Below are positions 17,647-27,636 of a stretch of 64,000 bases of DNA, in pieces (position 1 is the stretch's first letter; each line of letters begins with the position of its first letter). The translations under genes were made by a program, and so were the position numbers. Under the pieces are notes generated by a model. The model did not search any database and had not been told where the DNA came from. It saw only the letters and a program-made list of their open reading frames with translations. The DNA is taken from the NCBI RefSeq assembly GCF_027257955.1, contig NZ_JANZNQ010000010.1, positions 62,001-126,000 on the forward strand. The letters run 5' to 3'. Origin of the DNA: Zhongshania aquatica (GTDB lineage Bacteria; Pseudomonadota; Gammaproteobacteria; Pseudomonadales; Spongiibacteraceae).

Positions 17647-18963
17647 CTAGCAGAATTCTTCCTGCGTGCTAACCGGACGAGTCGACTGTAAATCCGCTTC
17701 AGACACCCCTTCACCCGACAAAAAACGCTGCCAATCGGATTCCATTAGACGCAATGTCAAACGCTGAGAACCATCATCGTTTAATTGCTCATCCATCACC
17801 GCATCCAAGCCATACAGGCGCGCACGCAAACGACCCTGTGCTGCTGTTAATGTGATGGTGGTTTCGCAAATCTCATTGCCCAGAATTTCGGTCAAAGCTT
17901 GATGAAATAACGCAAGTCCTTGTGAATCTCGCGCAGACAACCACACGCGAACCGGAATGCCCATATCATTGCGCTCAATACGGGGCTCAACGTCGATCAA
18001 ATCTGTTTTGTTGTACACCTCTAGCATCGGTATGTCTGCGGCACCGATTTCAGCCAACACTTTTACTACCTGCTTAATATTGTCTTGCCGCTCAGGGTCT
18101 GCACAATCCACTACGTGAATCAGCAAGTCGGCTATCGCCGCCTCCTCGAGCGTCGCCCGAAACGCCTCCACCAACTTATGGGGAAGATGACGGATAAACC
18201 CAACGGTATCTGCCAAAATAACGGGGCCAACATCACCCACTTGAATGCGTCTTACCGTGGGATCAAGGGTCGCAAATAACTGATCGGCGGCATACACATG
18301 GGACGCGGTCAGCACATTGAATAATGTCGACTTACCGGCATTGGTATAACCCACAATCGATAGCGCGGGAATTTCGGCTCGGCGCCTCGCTCTCCTCGCC
18401 TGATCGCGCTGCTTACGAACTTTCTGCAGTCGGCCTTGAATACTGGTAATACGGGCACGCAATAAGCGCCGATCAGTTTCAAGCTGACTTTCACCTGGGC
18501 CACGCAAACCAATACCGCCCTTTTGACGCTCAAGATGCGTCCACCCCCGCACTAAGCGGGTAGACATATGCTGAAGCTGGGCGAGCTCAACCTGCAATTT
18601 ACCCTCATGGGTATTCGCACGCTGAGCAAATATATCGAGTATCAAACCGGTACGATCAAGCACGCGGCATTGCAGCTCGCGCTCGATATTGCGTTCTTGG
18701 CTCGGAGAAAGGGCGTGATTAAACAGCACTATCTCACCCTCATTGGCGATCAGCGCTTCACGAATTTCTTCAAGTTTGCCAGTACCGACGAATAGGCGGG
18801 CATCCGGCCGCTTTCGCGAGCCAGTAATGAAGGCAACCGGATCCCCCCCTGCGGAGGTCACCAGTTGCACAAATTCGTCGGAATCTTCGCGCTCGTCTTC
18901 ACTGTGAAAATCCAGATGGACGAGAATTGCACGTTCACCGGAGTTAGGTCTTTCAAATAGCAA
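17647..18963 (-). CDS. hflX: Ribosome-associated GTPase HflX
   Basis: The 438-residue protein has the HflX N-domain (GTGKLEEIREAL), the Gly-rich linker GLRGPGESQLETDRR and a G-domain with G1 GYTNAGKSTLFN, G3 DTVGFI and G4 NKTD. HflX splits stalled 70S ribosomes and hibernating particles in a GTP-dependent way. It starts at a TTG (18963) preceded by GAGG at a 7-base distance, and no in-frame ATG fits. It lies 31 bp after hfq on the same strand. Confidence 0.96.
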   Translation of the reverse strand: MLFERPNSGERAILVHLDFHSEDEREDSDEFVQLVTSAGGDPVAFITGSRKRPDARLFVGTGKLEEIREALIANEGEIVLFNHALSPSQERNIERELQCRVLDRTGLILDIFAQRANTHEGKLQVELAQLQHMSTRLVRGWTHLERQKGGIGLRGPGESQLETDRRLLRARITSIQGRLQKVRKQRDQARRARRRAEIPALSIVGYTNAGKSTLFNVLTASHVYAADQLFATLDPTVRRIQVGDVGPVILADTVGFIRHLPHKLVEAFRATLEEAAIADLLIHVVDCADPERQDNIKQVVKVLAEIGAADIPMLEVYNKTDLIDVEPRIERNDMGIPVRVWLSARDSQGLALFHQALTEILGNEICETTITLTAAQGRLRARLYGLDAVMDEQLNDDGSQRLTLRLMESDWQRFLSGEGVSEADLQSTRPVSTQEEFC

Positions 18964-18994
18964 GAACGAACCTCAATTCAAAGAATTGTCGTAA

Positions 18995-19252
18995 TTAAAC
19001 GTCTTCTTGCTCTTCGTCGTCTTCTGGCGGATGCGCCATCGGCAGACGAACAACACGAGACGGTACGACAGTTGAAATCGCGTGCTTATATACCATTTGG
19101 CTAACGGTATTTTTCAGCAACACCACGAATTGGTCGAATGACTCGATTTGGCCCTGCAATTTAATGCCGTTGACCAAGTAGATAGATACCGGAATACGCT
19201 CCTTGCGAAGTATATTCAGATAAGGGTCTTGTAAGCTATGCCCTTTTGACAT
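18995..19252 (-). CDS. hfq: RNA chaperone Hfq
   Basis: The 85-residue protein has Sm1 ([24 protein letters not shown]) and the Sm2 signature YKHAIS at 55-60, both intact, with a short acidic C-tail (EDDEEQEDV). As a hexamer it pairs small RNAs with mRNAs. The start MSKGHS at 19252 is fixed by a strong GGAGG ribosome site and the family start. It lies between miaA and hflX. Confidence 0.98.
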   Translation of the reverse strand: MSKGHSLQDPYLNILRKERIPVSIYLVNGIKLQGQIESFDQFVVLLKNTVSQMVYKHAISTVVPSRVVRLPMAHPPEDDEEQEDV

Positions 19253-19375
19253 GGTGTAGCCTCCTGTATGCCCAAACCGGGCGTCGATAAAACGTATCAA
19301 GAAAAGTAGCAATATGGATCGCAAACCTGCGAATAAGTTCGCGATCAGACTGGGTAACTTGCAGTATACCGTAAG

Positions 19376-20332
19376 TTATTGATATACGGCAGCGCCAGAA
19401 TGCATCAAGACCTTATTTAGCTGAGATTCTGTGGTTTCGCCAGTATCTAGCCAAATTAAGTCTGGCCAGCCACGCAACCACGTTAATTGACGCTTAGCTA
19501 ACTGACGTGTGGCGATTAACGCGCGTTCAAAAGCCGCTTCCACCTCGTAATCGCCGCGCAAATACTCCCAAACCTGACGATAACCCACAGCTCGAATAGA
19601 GGGCAAATCCGGATGAAGATCACCGCGCGCCATCAGCCCCGCAACCTCGTCAATAAAACCACCGGCAAACATCTGCTGCAGACGCTGCTCTATACGGGCG
19701 TGCAAAACAGATCGATCAGACGGCGCAATCGCAAACTGGTGGACATTATAGGGTAGCGACTGTGCAGACTGCCTAGCCCGCCATTCACTCATGGTAATAC
19801 CACTAATGCGATACACCTCCAACGCTCGGGACAATCGCTGTGAGTGATTCGGATGGATCCGCTCTGCGGACTCAGGATCAATCGCTGCCAATTCGGCGTG
19901 AATCGCAGGCCAACCAAGCTCAGTCGCCTTGGCGTTTATATCGGCACGGACTTGAGGATCTGCGCTGGGCATATCCGCCAACCCCTCAATCAAAGCTTTG
20001 AAATACAACATTGTGCCGCCGACTAAAACAGGGATACGCCCCGCCGCAGTACTTGCCGCCATCGCCGCCAGAGCATCCCGCCGAAATTGCGCAGCTGAAT
20101 AGGGCTCCGAAGGATCACAGATATCAATTAATTGATGGGGGTAGCGAACCAGCGTCGCGGCATCCGGTTTTGCACTACCGATATTTAAGCCTCGGTAAAC
20201 GAGCGCAGAATCTACACTAATCAAATCGCAGGGAAGATGGTCACTCAACGCCAAGGCCAAATCCGTCTTGCCCGCCGCCGTTGGGCCCATCAAGAAAATC
20301 GCAGAAGGCAAAAAATCAATATCAGCGGCCAC
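19376..20332 (-). CDS. miaA: tRNA dimethylallyltransferase
   Basis: The enzyme adds dimethylallyl to A37 of tRNAs reading UNN codons, the first step of ms2i6A formation. It has the P-loop GPTAAGKT at 16-23, the [18 protein letters not shown] substrate motif and [15 protein letters not shown] prefer GTG 20332 (318 residues) because it gives the ten-residue lead before AIFLMGP seen in E. coli; a TTG at 20350 would extend it further into mutL. Its start lies inside the end of mutL, so the two genes are coupled. Confidence 0.94.
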   Translation of the reverse strand: MAADIDFLPSAIFLMGPTAAGKTDLALALSDHLPCDLISVDSALVYRGLNIGSAKPDAATLVRYPHQLIDICDPSEPYSAAQFRRDALAAMAASTAAGRIPVLVGGTMLYFKALIEGLADMPSADPQVRADINAKATELGWPAIHAELAAIDPESAERIHPNHSQRLSRALEVYRISGITMSEWRARQSAQSLPYNVHQFAIAPSDRSVLHARIEQRLQQMFAGGFIDEVAGLMARGDLHPDLPSIRAVGYRQVWEYLRGDYEVEAAFERALIATRQLAKRQLTWLRGWPDLIWLDTGETTESQLNKVLMHSGAAVYQ

Positions 20333-22175
20333 GCAAGAACCATTTATCAAGCTCGGCCATACCGACCTGAACCCAGGTCGGGCGACCGTGATTACACTGA
20401 CCGCTGCGTTCTGTGGCCTCCATGTCGCGCAGTAAACCGTTCATTTCCGGCAGGGTCAAACGGCGGTTTGCACGCACCGAACCATGACACGCCATCGTCG
20501 ACAGGATCTCGTTAATATGTGCACGAATACGATCACTACTGCCGAATTCCAGCAAGTCTGACAATACATCCCGCACCAGTTGTTCAACCGATGTATCGGC
20601 CAAAATGGAAGGTAACTCCCGAACAATCACCGATTCCGACGCCGCGCGTTCAACCCGCATCCCCAGTTCAGCAAAAACATCGCTGTGTTGCTCCGCGCAA
20701 TCAGCTTCGCGCTCACTCACCGCTAAATTCATTGGCACCAACAACGGCTGACTGCGAATGCCTTCACCGTCACGCGCATTCTTCATTCGCTCATAGGTAA
20801 TGCGCTCATGGGCGGCGTGCATATCTACCAGCACCAAACCCTGCTGATTTTCAGCAAGAATGTAGACACCCTTCAACTGCGCCAGCGCGTAGCCTAGCGG
20901 CGGCGCAACACTCGCATCCCCTGTACTTAGGCCTTGAGGTGTCTGTAAGCGCTGATACCCCGCTCGCTGATCGGCCACTTCCGATGAAAACGAGGCAAGC
21001 TGAGGCCGATACTGGCTTTGATACGCCCCAGAAGAATTCGACAAGACCGCGTCACCAGCGCTTGGACCCGCCGCACTTTCCGTCAAGGCCATTGCCGACT
21101 GAGTTTCTGGCATTGCCAACATCGGCTCGCCCGTCATTTGCGGAACCGACGCATTCTGCGGCACTGTATCCGGACGCACATCCGCCAAGACTTTGTGTAG
21201 GGTGCGAAAAATGAAATCGTGCACTGTGCGGCCATCACGGAAACGCACCTCATGCTTAGTCGGGTGAACGTTGACATCCACTGACGCTGGGTCCAACTCT
21301 AAATAAAGAACAAAAGCCGGATGACGACCGTGAAATAGCACGTCCCGGTACGCCTGACGAACCGCGTGCACAACCAAACGATCACGCACATAGCGACCAT
21401 TCACATAGAAATGCTGCAAATCGGCCTGACTGCGGGAAAAACTTGGCAAAGCCACCCAGCCCCACAATCGCAACCCCATTGCTTCGCGGTCGATAAATAG
21501 GGTCTGCTCCATAAACGCCGGCCCGCAGACTGCCGCTAGACGACGCTCTTGCTCTAACTGGTTATTTGCTGGTTTAAGGCTATGAACAGCGCGGCCATTG
21601 TGGCGCAGAGAAAAGCCAACATCGTAGCGGCTCAAGGCCTGACGTTTAACCACCTCTTCCAAATGGTTAAATTCGGTTTTCTCAGTGCGCAGGAATTTCC
21701 GGCGGGCGGGGGTATTAAAAAATAAATCACGCACCTCAACGGTGGTGCCACGCGGGTGAGCGATTGGCGCTAGCACCGCCTCCATATCACGACCTTCACT
21801 ACGAGCAGACCAGCCGGAGTCACTGTCTTCACGGGCGGTACTCAAACTCAAGCGCGATACCGAACTAATACTGGCCAAAGCCTCGCCCCGAAAGCCCAAG
21901 CTCGCTACCGACTCTAAATCTTCAAGTACCGAAATTTTACTAGTGGCGTGACGGCTCAGGGCCAAGGGCAAGTCTTCGTGGGAAATACCTTCACCGTCAT
22001 CGCGGACGCGAATTAACTTAACACCGCCATCTTCTATCTCTAATTCGATACGACGAGCGCCAGCATCTAAACTGTTTTCAAGTAATTCTTTAACAACCGA
22101 GGCGGGTCGCTCAACAACTTCACCCGCCGCAATTTGGTTTGCCAAGCGCGGGTCTAGTAAATGGATTTTTGTCAT
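20322..22175 (-). CDS. mutL: DNA mismatch repair protein MutL
   Basis: The 617-residue protein has the GHKL ATPase N-domain ([35 protein letters not shown]), a Pro/Ser/Gln-rich linker around 350-430, and a C-terminal dimerisation domain. The endonuclease-type metal motif DQHAxxERxxYE is not kept: [15 protein letters not shown] gives the HAAHER variant of methyl-directed systems. It bridges MutS recognition to downstream nicking. The ATG overlaps the amiB stop by one base (TAATG). Confidence 0.97.
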   Translation of the reverse strand: MTKIHLLDPRLANQIAAGEVVERPASVVKELLENSLDAGARRIELEIEDGGVKLIRVRDDGEGISHEDLPLALSRHATSKISVLEDLESVASLGFRGEALASISSVSRLSLSTAREDSDSGWSARSEGRDMEAVLAPIAHPRGTTVEVRDLFFNTPARRKFLRTEKTEFNHLEEVVKRQALSRYDVGFSLRHNGRAVHSLKPANNQLEQERRLAAVCGPAFMEQTLFIDREAMGLRLWGWVALPSFSRSQADLQHFYVNGRYVRDRLVVHAVRQAYRDVLFHGRHPAFVLYLELDPASVDVNVHPTKHEVRFRDGRTVHDFIFRTLHKVLADVRPDTVPQNASVPQMTGEPMLAMPETQSAMALTESAAGPSAGDAVLSNSSGAYQSQYRPQLASFSSEVADQRAGYQRLQTPQGLSTGDASVAPPLGYALAQLKGVYILAENQQGLVLVDMHAAHERITYERMKNARDGEGIRSQPLLVPMNLAVSEREADCAEQHSDVFAELGMRVERAASESVIVRELPSILADTSVEQLVRDVLSDLLEFGSSDRIRAHINEILSTMACHGSVRANRRLTLPEMNGLLRDMEATERSGQCNHGRPTWVQVGMAELDKWFLRGR

Positions 22176-23542
22176 TAGGATGAGGGAATCTGTATTTTCT
22201 GACCGACGCGGATATCACTACCCGACATTTGATTGTGCCGCCGCAAATCATTCAGCGGTACGTTGTAGCGATGCGCGATACCAGAAAGCGTGTCGCCACG
22301 AGCGATAACATATTCACGCTCGCCTGCCACCGGCGCGTGGCCTTTACCGGGAGCAATATCGCCACGTTTTACCGCCGCAAAATAGGTATCTGGCGGCGGG
22401 CTCTCGCGGAAATAGCGATCAATACCTTCGTAAATCGCCTGTGACATTTGGCTTTGATAGGTCGAGCTTTTTAATTTACTGGCTTCATGGGGATTAGAAA
22501 TAAAGCCCGTTTCAACTAGTAAAGAAGGAATATCAGGGGATTTCAATACCGCAAAGCCCGCCTGCTCAACCCGCTTACTATGCAAACGGGAAATTTTACC
22601 CATCTCGCCCAGCAACTGCCCACCCACACTGAGACTCGCATCCAACGTGGCGGTCATGGACAAGTCAGTAAGCACGCCGGCAAGCACTTGGTCTTTATCT
22701 GACAGGCTCACGCCGCCCACCAAATCCGCCTCGTTTTCGCGCTGAGCCAAAATACGTGCCGACGCACTGGTAGCGCCACGCTTGGAAAGGGCGTAAACCG
22801 AACTGCCATTGGCCTTGGGATTTGTAAACGCATCAGCGTGTATTGAAACAAAGAAATCCGCCTGCGCCTTTCTGGCGAGATCGCGACGCTTAGCCAAGCC
22901 CACGTAATAGTCGCCATCGCGGATCATCACCACGCGATAGCCTTTCTTCTGCTCAAACCGTTCTTTCAAACGTAAGGCAATCTTATAGACCACGTCTTTC
23001 TCTTTGACTCGCCCCGGCCCAATTGCACCGGGATCTTCACCACCGTGGCCCGCGTCAATCGCGATCACCACGTCGCGGTGGGAGCTATTCTCTACACTCA
23101 TCACCACCTTGGGTGCATTCGGAACAGCTACACCACCAACCGTGGCTTTTTCTTCTTTGTCCAAAAAGTCTACGACCAAGCGATCATGCAATTCACCACT
23201 GGCCGCCAACAAAAAGCTTCGCACCTGCACTTCGTTACTCAGGTCAAAGACAATGCGTAACGCGCCACCGGGCTTCTCAGCGTGACGTATTTTAGAGATA
23301 GGACTATTGGCAAAATCAAGCTTGCTGGTGTCTGAGGTCAGCTTGGCACCCTGTATGTCGATAACAAGACGACTGGGATTCTCTAGGGTGATAAGCTCAT
23401 GTTCTACCGGGCCACTGAGGTCAAACACCACCCGACTATGATCTGGCGCCCGCCAAAAGCGAACGTCGCGGACTTCTGCAGCCTCCGCAATGGCTGCAAA
23501 AAATAGTAAACCACACAAAAGTGCACTGCTAATCCGATTCAT
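22175..23542 (-). CDS. amiB: N-acetylmuramoyl-L-alanine amidase (AmiB/AmiC type)
   Basis: The 455-residue exported protein has a signal peptide (cleavage near AEAA, residue 22), an AMIN domain at about 23-125, an Amidase_3 zinc domain at about 155-385 ([27 protein letters not shown]) and a C-terminal LysM motif ([19 protein letters not shown]). It cuts septal peptidoglycan between muramic acid and L-Ala to separate daughter cells. Location upstream of mutL and after tsaE matches amiB in E. coli and Pseudomonas. It overlaps tsaE by 14 bases. Confidence 0.95.
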   Translation of the reverse strand: MNRISSALLCGLLFFAAIAEAAEVRDVRFWRAPDHSRVVFDLSGPVEHELITLENPSRLVIDIQGAKLTSDTSKLDFANSPISKIRHAEKPGGALRIVFDLSNEVQVRSFLLAASGELHDRLVVDFLDKEEKATVGGVAVPNAPKVVMSVENSSHRDVVIAIDAGHGGEDPGAIGPGRVKEKDVVYKIALRLKERFEQKKGYRVVMIRDGDYYVGLAKRRDLARKAQADFFVSIHADAFTNPKANGSSVYALSKRGATSASARILAQRENEADLVGGVSLSDKDQVLAGVLTDLSMTATLDASLSVGGQLLGEMGKISRLHSKRVEQAGFAVLKSPDIPSLLVETGFISNPHEASKLKSSTYQSQMSQAIYEGIDRYFRESPPPDTYFAAVKRGDIAPGKGHAPVAGEREYVIARGDTLSGIAHRYNVPLNDLRRHNQMSGSDIRVGQKIQIPSS

Positions 23543-24023
23543 ATTCGCTCAATTGGGCCAGAATTTGCTGCCCGCGCTGCGTAGTGCCGCGCGCGGCAAG
23601 TAGGCGGCCCACCCCCTGCTGCTCAATGCTAACCATTATGTCGGCAGATGGCAAAAATCCGCTACCACGCTGAGGCCACTCAACCAAACACACCGACGAA
23701 TCATCAAAATAATCCCGAATCCCCATATATTCCAGCTCTTCCGGATCGCCGAGACGATATAAATCAAAATGATACACACTGACAGGCTTGGCCATCGGCG
23801 GTTCCGTCGTCACCACTAATTCTTCATAAGCCTCCACCAAGGTATAGGTAGGACTTTTAACCGGTCCCAGATGACCAAAGGCGCGGAGTACACCTCGGCA
23901 AAATGTCGTTTTACCCGCGCCCAATTGGCCATCAAGATACACCACGGCGCCACCAATCATCGCTCGACCTAAAACTTCACCCGCCGCGACTGTCGCGTCT
24001 TCACCATCAAGATACTGCTGCAT
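23529..24023 (-). CDS. tsaE: tRNA threonylcarbamoyladenosine biosynthesis ATPase TsaE
   Basis: The 164-residue protein has the P-loop GQLGAGKTT at 32-40, the KSPTYTLVEAY motif and a VYHFDLYRL Walker-B-like segment, all typical of TsaE (YjeE). It works with TsaB and TsaD to make t6A37 in ANN-reading tRNAs and is essential in most bacteria. It overlaps nnr upstream by 17 bases and amiB downstream by 14 bases, so translation is coupled. Confidence 0.96.
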   Translation of the reverse strand: MQQYLDGEDATVAAGEVLGRAMIGGAVVYLDGQLGAGKTTFCRGVLRAFGHLGPVKSPTYTLVEAYEELVVTTEPPMAKPVSVYHFDLYRLGDPEELEYMGIRDYFDDSSVCLVEWPQRGSGFLPSADIMVSIEQQGVGRLLAARGTTQRGQQILAQLSEYESD

Positions 24024-25551
24024 ACCCGTTGATCACGCCTCGTAAATTATCGATTACATCACTTGCCAACATCCCGCGCTCGCCGAACTTAGCAGCACAA
24101 TCTGCAGCAGCGACATGAACCGCTGCCGCTAAACATGTGGCAAACACAGGATGGTGGTCCTGCGCTAAAAATGCAGCAATAATCCCAGACAACACATCGC
24201 CCATTCCGCCGCTGGCCATACCCGGATTTCCACCGCTGTTTAGGTAAATTGGCGAAGCTTCTTGTGCATCAGCAATCACCGTACCCGCCCCTTTGAGCAA
24301 CACCGTCGCCTGATATTTATCACGCAAAGCCAACACGCTGGCAAAACGGTCAGCTTGAAGCTCCGCAGTACTGCAATCCAAAAGCCTTGCTGCCTCACCT
24401 GGATGCGGCGTGAGTATACGTGCCCCGCGGTGAAAATGCAGGAGCTTCGGCTCTACGGCAATTATATTCAGCGCATCAGCATCAAGCACCACGGGCTTGT
24501 CACTCGCTAAGGCCGCTTTTAACAAGGTATGACCCCAAGCATCCTGCCCCAAGCCCGGCCCTATTACCAATACACTCGCTTTCGCCAGCAAGGGCAGAAT
24601 ATCTTCTATGACGTTAACACCGTGCGCCATAATTTCTGGCCGAGCAGTATTAAACGCCGCGACATGTTCAGATCTAGTCGCGCAGGAAATCAAGCCCGCT
24701 CCACTGCGCGCCGCGGCTGTCGCCGCCAACAATGCAGCTCCCGCCATCCCCAAATCGCCACCAATGACCAAGACATGACCAAACATGCCTTTATGGCTAT
24801 TTCGAGGTCGCGCCCCCCACTGCGCTAACATCGACGCGCAGTTCAATTGCTCAATCTTTTCAGCGCCCTGTTGCTTTAATTGCTGATATACCCCTCGAGG
24901 CACAGATAAGGAATCAAACACTGCCTCGCCGCTGCAATCGACTCCATCGAGAGTGTATAAGCCACGCTTTCGGCCAATAAAACTAATCGTAACGGAAGCG
25001 TGAACCGCTATACCAAGTCGCCTGCCGGTATCGCTGCACAAACCAGAAGGCACATCTATTGCCAATACCGGCGCGCCACAGCCGTTGATAACCGCAATCG
25101 CCTGTGCATATTTTTCACGTACCGCCCCGCGCAAGCCTGTACCGAGCATCGCATCGACCACAAGGCCTTTGGGGGCTGGGCATTCCCCCTCCCAATCCCT
25201 TACCAACACACCGGCATCTATCGCCGCCCGCATGGCGAGTGCCGCATCACCTTTTAATGACAACGGGTCTGCCAAAGCCCAAACATTAACCGGTAAACCA
25301 TGTTCTGCAGCCAATGCCGCAATAATGTATCCGTCCCCACCGTTATTGCCACCGCCGCAAAATATTTCTATGGGCGAATGATCTGGCCAGCGCTGCTGCA
25401 TTTCGCGAAATGCGGCCAGCCCCGCTCTACTCATCAACTCAAAACCGCTGAGACCACTGGCGATGGCGAGCCTGTCTAGTTCGCGCACCTGCGACGCGGT
25501 ATATAAGCTTTGGTCAGCAGAAATCGACTCACCCCACATGGAAAATGGCAT
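24007..25551 (-). CDS. nnr: Bifunctional NAD(P)H-hydrate epimerase/ADP-dependent dehydratase
   Basis: This fusion protein repairs damaged NAD(P)HX. The N-terminal YjeF epimerase domain occupies about 1-215 (CGGGNNGGDGYIIAALA). The C-terminal ribokinase-like dehydratase is at about 230-510, with GPGLGQDAWG, LTPHPGEAARLL and GNPGMASGGMGDVLSG. I favour ATG 25551 (514 residues, GAGA upstream) over a TTG at 25581 that adds ten residues. It heads the nnr-tsaE-amiB-mutL-miaA-hfq-hflX-hflK-hflC-hisZ-purA run, all on the minus strand. Confidence 0.94.
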   Translation of the reverse strand: MPFSMWGESISADQSLYTASQVRELDRLAIASGLSGFELMSRAGLAAFREMQQRWPDHSPIEIFCGGGNNGGDGYIIAALAAEHGLPVNVWALADPLSLKGDAALAMRAAIDAGVLVRDWEGECPAPKGLVVDAMLGTGLRGAVREKYAQAIAVINGCGAPVLAIDVPSGLCSDTGRRLGIAVHASVTISFIGRKRGLYTLDGVDCSGEAVFDSLSVPRGVYQQLKQQGAEKIEQLNCASMLAQWGARPRNSHKGMFGHVLVIGGDLGMAGAALLAATAAARSGAGLISCATRSEHVAAFNTARPEIMAHGVNVIEDILPLLAKASVLVIGPGLGQDAWGHTLLKAALASDKPVVLDADALNIIAVEPKLLHFHRGARILTPHPGEAARLLDCSTAELQADRFASVLALRDKYQATVLLKGAGTVIADAQEASPIYLNSGGNPGMASGGMGDVLSGIIAAFLAQDHHPVFATCLAAAVHVAAADCAAKFGERGMLASDVIDNLRGVINGYAAVS

Positions 25552-25695
25552 ACGGTGTTTCTCTATTATGTCGAGCTCCAATCTATCATAGCGCCCGCAC
25601 GGGTGCTGACAAGATTAGGAGCTTACTGTTATTTAGCGCTAAGCTGCATATAAGTTGCCGCATGGCATCAACGGACGTCTATATTGCCATACAAC

Positions 25696-26220
25696 TCAGT
25701 CGCCGGAGGCGCTCATAACACTATCTAGCTCATCACGGATGAGCAACTCCCGAGCGGCCACTTTCTTGAACAACCCCTCGGCGGCCTGTTTCGCCACATA
25801 TTGGGCTAACTGATCTGGCTGCACTGCGTGGCGAGTGCATCGTTTTTGCAATGTATCCGCATCCATTTTGGCAACAATGTTTTTCAGAATTGGGCCCGCC
25901 ACCGGAATCGCATCCTCCGCAGCGCGGTTAATCAGCGTTTCCAGCAGTGCAGCTTGTGGGTTTACACTTAAATCCCGCGCCACACCAATTACCAAACCCA
26001 AAGGCGGTGGCAATAAAATCCGCACCAGCGGATCGTCCAGAAAACCACCTTTAAGCGCCAACTGCTCAACCACCAGATCAATACCGTACTTAAGCTTCTG
26101 GGCGAAGGTTTTAGCAAACATTTGTTGGAATTTGGCTTGAGCAGCCAATGACATCTCATCGAATATCGATGCACAGCCCGACGTCAACAGCGTCATTAAC
26201 ACGAAGGCAATAGCACGCAA
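25696..26220 (-). CDS. DUF4197-like lipoprotein
   Basis: The 174-residue protein starts at TTG 26220; an in-frame stop directly upstream rules out a longer form. It has a short signal ending in the lipobox LTSGC (Cys16). The segment KGGFLDDPLVRILLPPPL followed by LINRAAEDAIPVAGPIL resembles the core of the DUF4197 family of envelope lipoproteins, but it is shorter than usual members as I know them. No function is known. It is inserted between nnr and queG, where the related Pseudomonas block has no gene, and is divergent from queG across 277 bp with no recognisable RNA. Confidence 0.6.
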   Translation of the reverse strand: MRAIAFVLMTLLTSGCASIFDEMSLAAQAKFQQMFAKTFAQKLKYGIDLVVEQLALKGGFLDDPLVRILLPPPLGLVIGVARDLSVNPQAALLETLINRAAEDAIPVAGPILKNIVAKMDADTLQKRCTRHAVQPDQLAQYVAKQAAEGLFKKVAARELLIRDELDSVMSASGD

Positions 26221-26497
26221 TTTTTAATACCGGCGAGAGAACACTCAGAGGGAAGTGCCGAAATGGCGGCGCATTCTAGCACGGCACCTACCCAACGGAA
26301 GCGGCCTGTCGACGAACAATGACAAAAATAATTACTAGGGAGTGAGCGACTCTCAAAACACTAGACGCGATTTTATATCAATGCCATTCAGGTCACAGAC
26401 TAGATGGCCTTTAAAGTGAAATTCACAGAGACATACAGACGCCACCGGACGGTGTAAAATAATAAGCCTTCATAGGGCTCACGCAGGCACCGGCAAC

Positions 26498-27571
26498 TTG
26501 ACCACCTCCAGTTCAACTGACCTCGATACTCTGGCGCAGCAAATTAAAGTCTGGGGGCAAGAACTCGGTTTTGCCCACATTGGCATTAGCCCCGCAAGCA
26601 ACGAAGTTCACGCCAAGCATCTACAAAACTGGTTGGCAAAAGAGTACCACGGTGAGATGAGCTATATGGCAGAGCGCGAAGGACTTCGCGCCGCACCGAA
26701 TGAACTACACTCTGGCACCATCCGTGTGATCAGCGCCCGCCTAGACTACTTGCCCGACAGCGAACGCTGTGAGACTGTCCTAAATTCACCCAACAAAGCC
26801 TATATCTCACGATATGCACTGGGCCGCGACTACCATAAATTAATTCGCAAACGCCTGAGCCAACTGGCAGAAAAAATCAGTACCGTTGCAGGTGGCAGCC
26901 ACCGCGCCTTTGTCGATAGCGCGCCCGTACTCGAACGCGGCTTTGCAGAACAAGCCGGACTGGGTTGGATTGGCAAAAACTCGATGCTGATCAACAGCAA
27001 AGCAGGATCATGGTTTTTCTTAGGTGAAATTTATACCGATGTGCCACTACCCATCGACCCGCCTCAAGAAACCGGCCATTGTGGAAGTTGTCGCGCATGC
27101 TTAGACGACTGCCCAACTGGCGCTATTGTGGCGCCCTATCAGGTTGACGCCCGCCGCTGCATTTCTTATTTAACCATCGAGCTGAAAGACAGCATCCCCG
27201 AAGAGTTGCGCCCACTCATGGGTAACCGTGTATTTGGCTGCGACGACTGCCAACTGGTCTGTCCTTGGAATAAGTTTGCACAAATCACCGATGAAACTGA
27301 TTTTTCTCCACGACATCAACTCGACAATAGCGAGTTAATCACTCTGTTTTTGTGGACGGAACAAGCGTTTTTAGACAACACGGCTGGGTCAGCAATTCGT
27401 CGTATAGGCTACCAGCGTTGGTTGCGAAATTTAGCCGTCGGCATCGGCAATGCGCCAGCAAGTACTGAAGCAATAAAAGCCCTAGAAACACAGCGCCCCA
27501 TTGCCGACAATATGGCCCGCGAACACATTGACTGGGCACTGGCAAAACATAAGAACGCGATCAATAAATAA
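26498..27571 (+). CDS. queG: Epoxyqueuosine reductase
   Basis: The 357-residue enzyme catalyses the last step of queuosine formation in tRNA, reducing epoxyqueuosine with a cobalamin and two [4Fe-4S] clusters. The cluster ligands are visible: Cys195, 198, 201 and 205 (CGSCRACLDDCP) and Cys248, 251 and 255 (CDDCQLVCP). It begins at TTG 26498, since the next Met is inside the conserved domain and this start matches the E. coli alignment. It is transcribed opposite to nnr-tsaE. A bidirectional terminator follows. Confidence 0.95.
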   Translation: MTTSSSTDLDTLAQQIKVWGQELGFAHIGISPASNEVHAKHLQNWLAKEYHGEMSYMAEREGLRAAPNELHSGTIRVISARLDYLPDSERCETVLNSPNKAYISRYALGRDYHKLIRKRLSQLAEKISTVAGGSHRAFVDSAPVLERGFAEQAGLGWIGKNSMLINSKAGSWFFLGEIYTDVPLPIDPPQETGHCGSCRACLDDCPTGAIVAPYQVDARRCISYLTIELKDSIPEELRPLMGNRVFGCDDCQLVCPWNKFAQITDETDFSPRHQLDNSELITLFLWTEQAFLDNTAGSAIRRIGYQRWLRNLAVGIGNAPASTEAIKALETQRPIADNMAREHIDWALAKHKNAINK

Positions 27572-27590
27572 CAAAACTAGGCGGCCACAA

Positions 27591-27615
27591 AAAAGCCCCG
27601 ATTCACGGGGCTTTT
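27591..27615. terminator. Bidirectional intrinsic terminator between queG and the autotransporter gene
   Basis: AAAAGCCCCG (27591-27600) and CGGGGCTTTT (27606-27615) form a 10-bp stem around a 5-base loop. It ends the plus-strand queG transcript and the converging minus-strand autotransporter transcript. Confidence 0.88.
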
Positions 27616-27636
27616 GACTAACACCAAAATGAAGAA

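Noticed and set aside
26221-26497. Possible tRNA-Gly genes near queG/orn as in E. coli
   Set aside because: I read this gap and the 29488-29784 gap on both strands and found no tRNA cloverleaf or GTTCAA T-loop.
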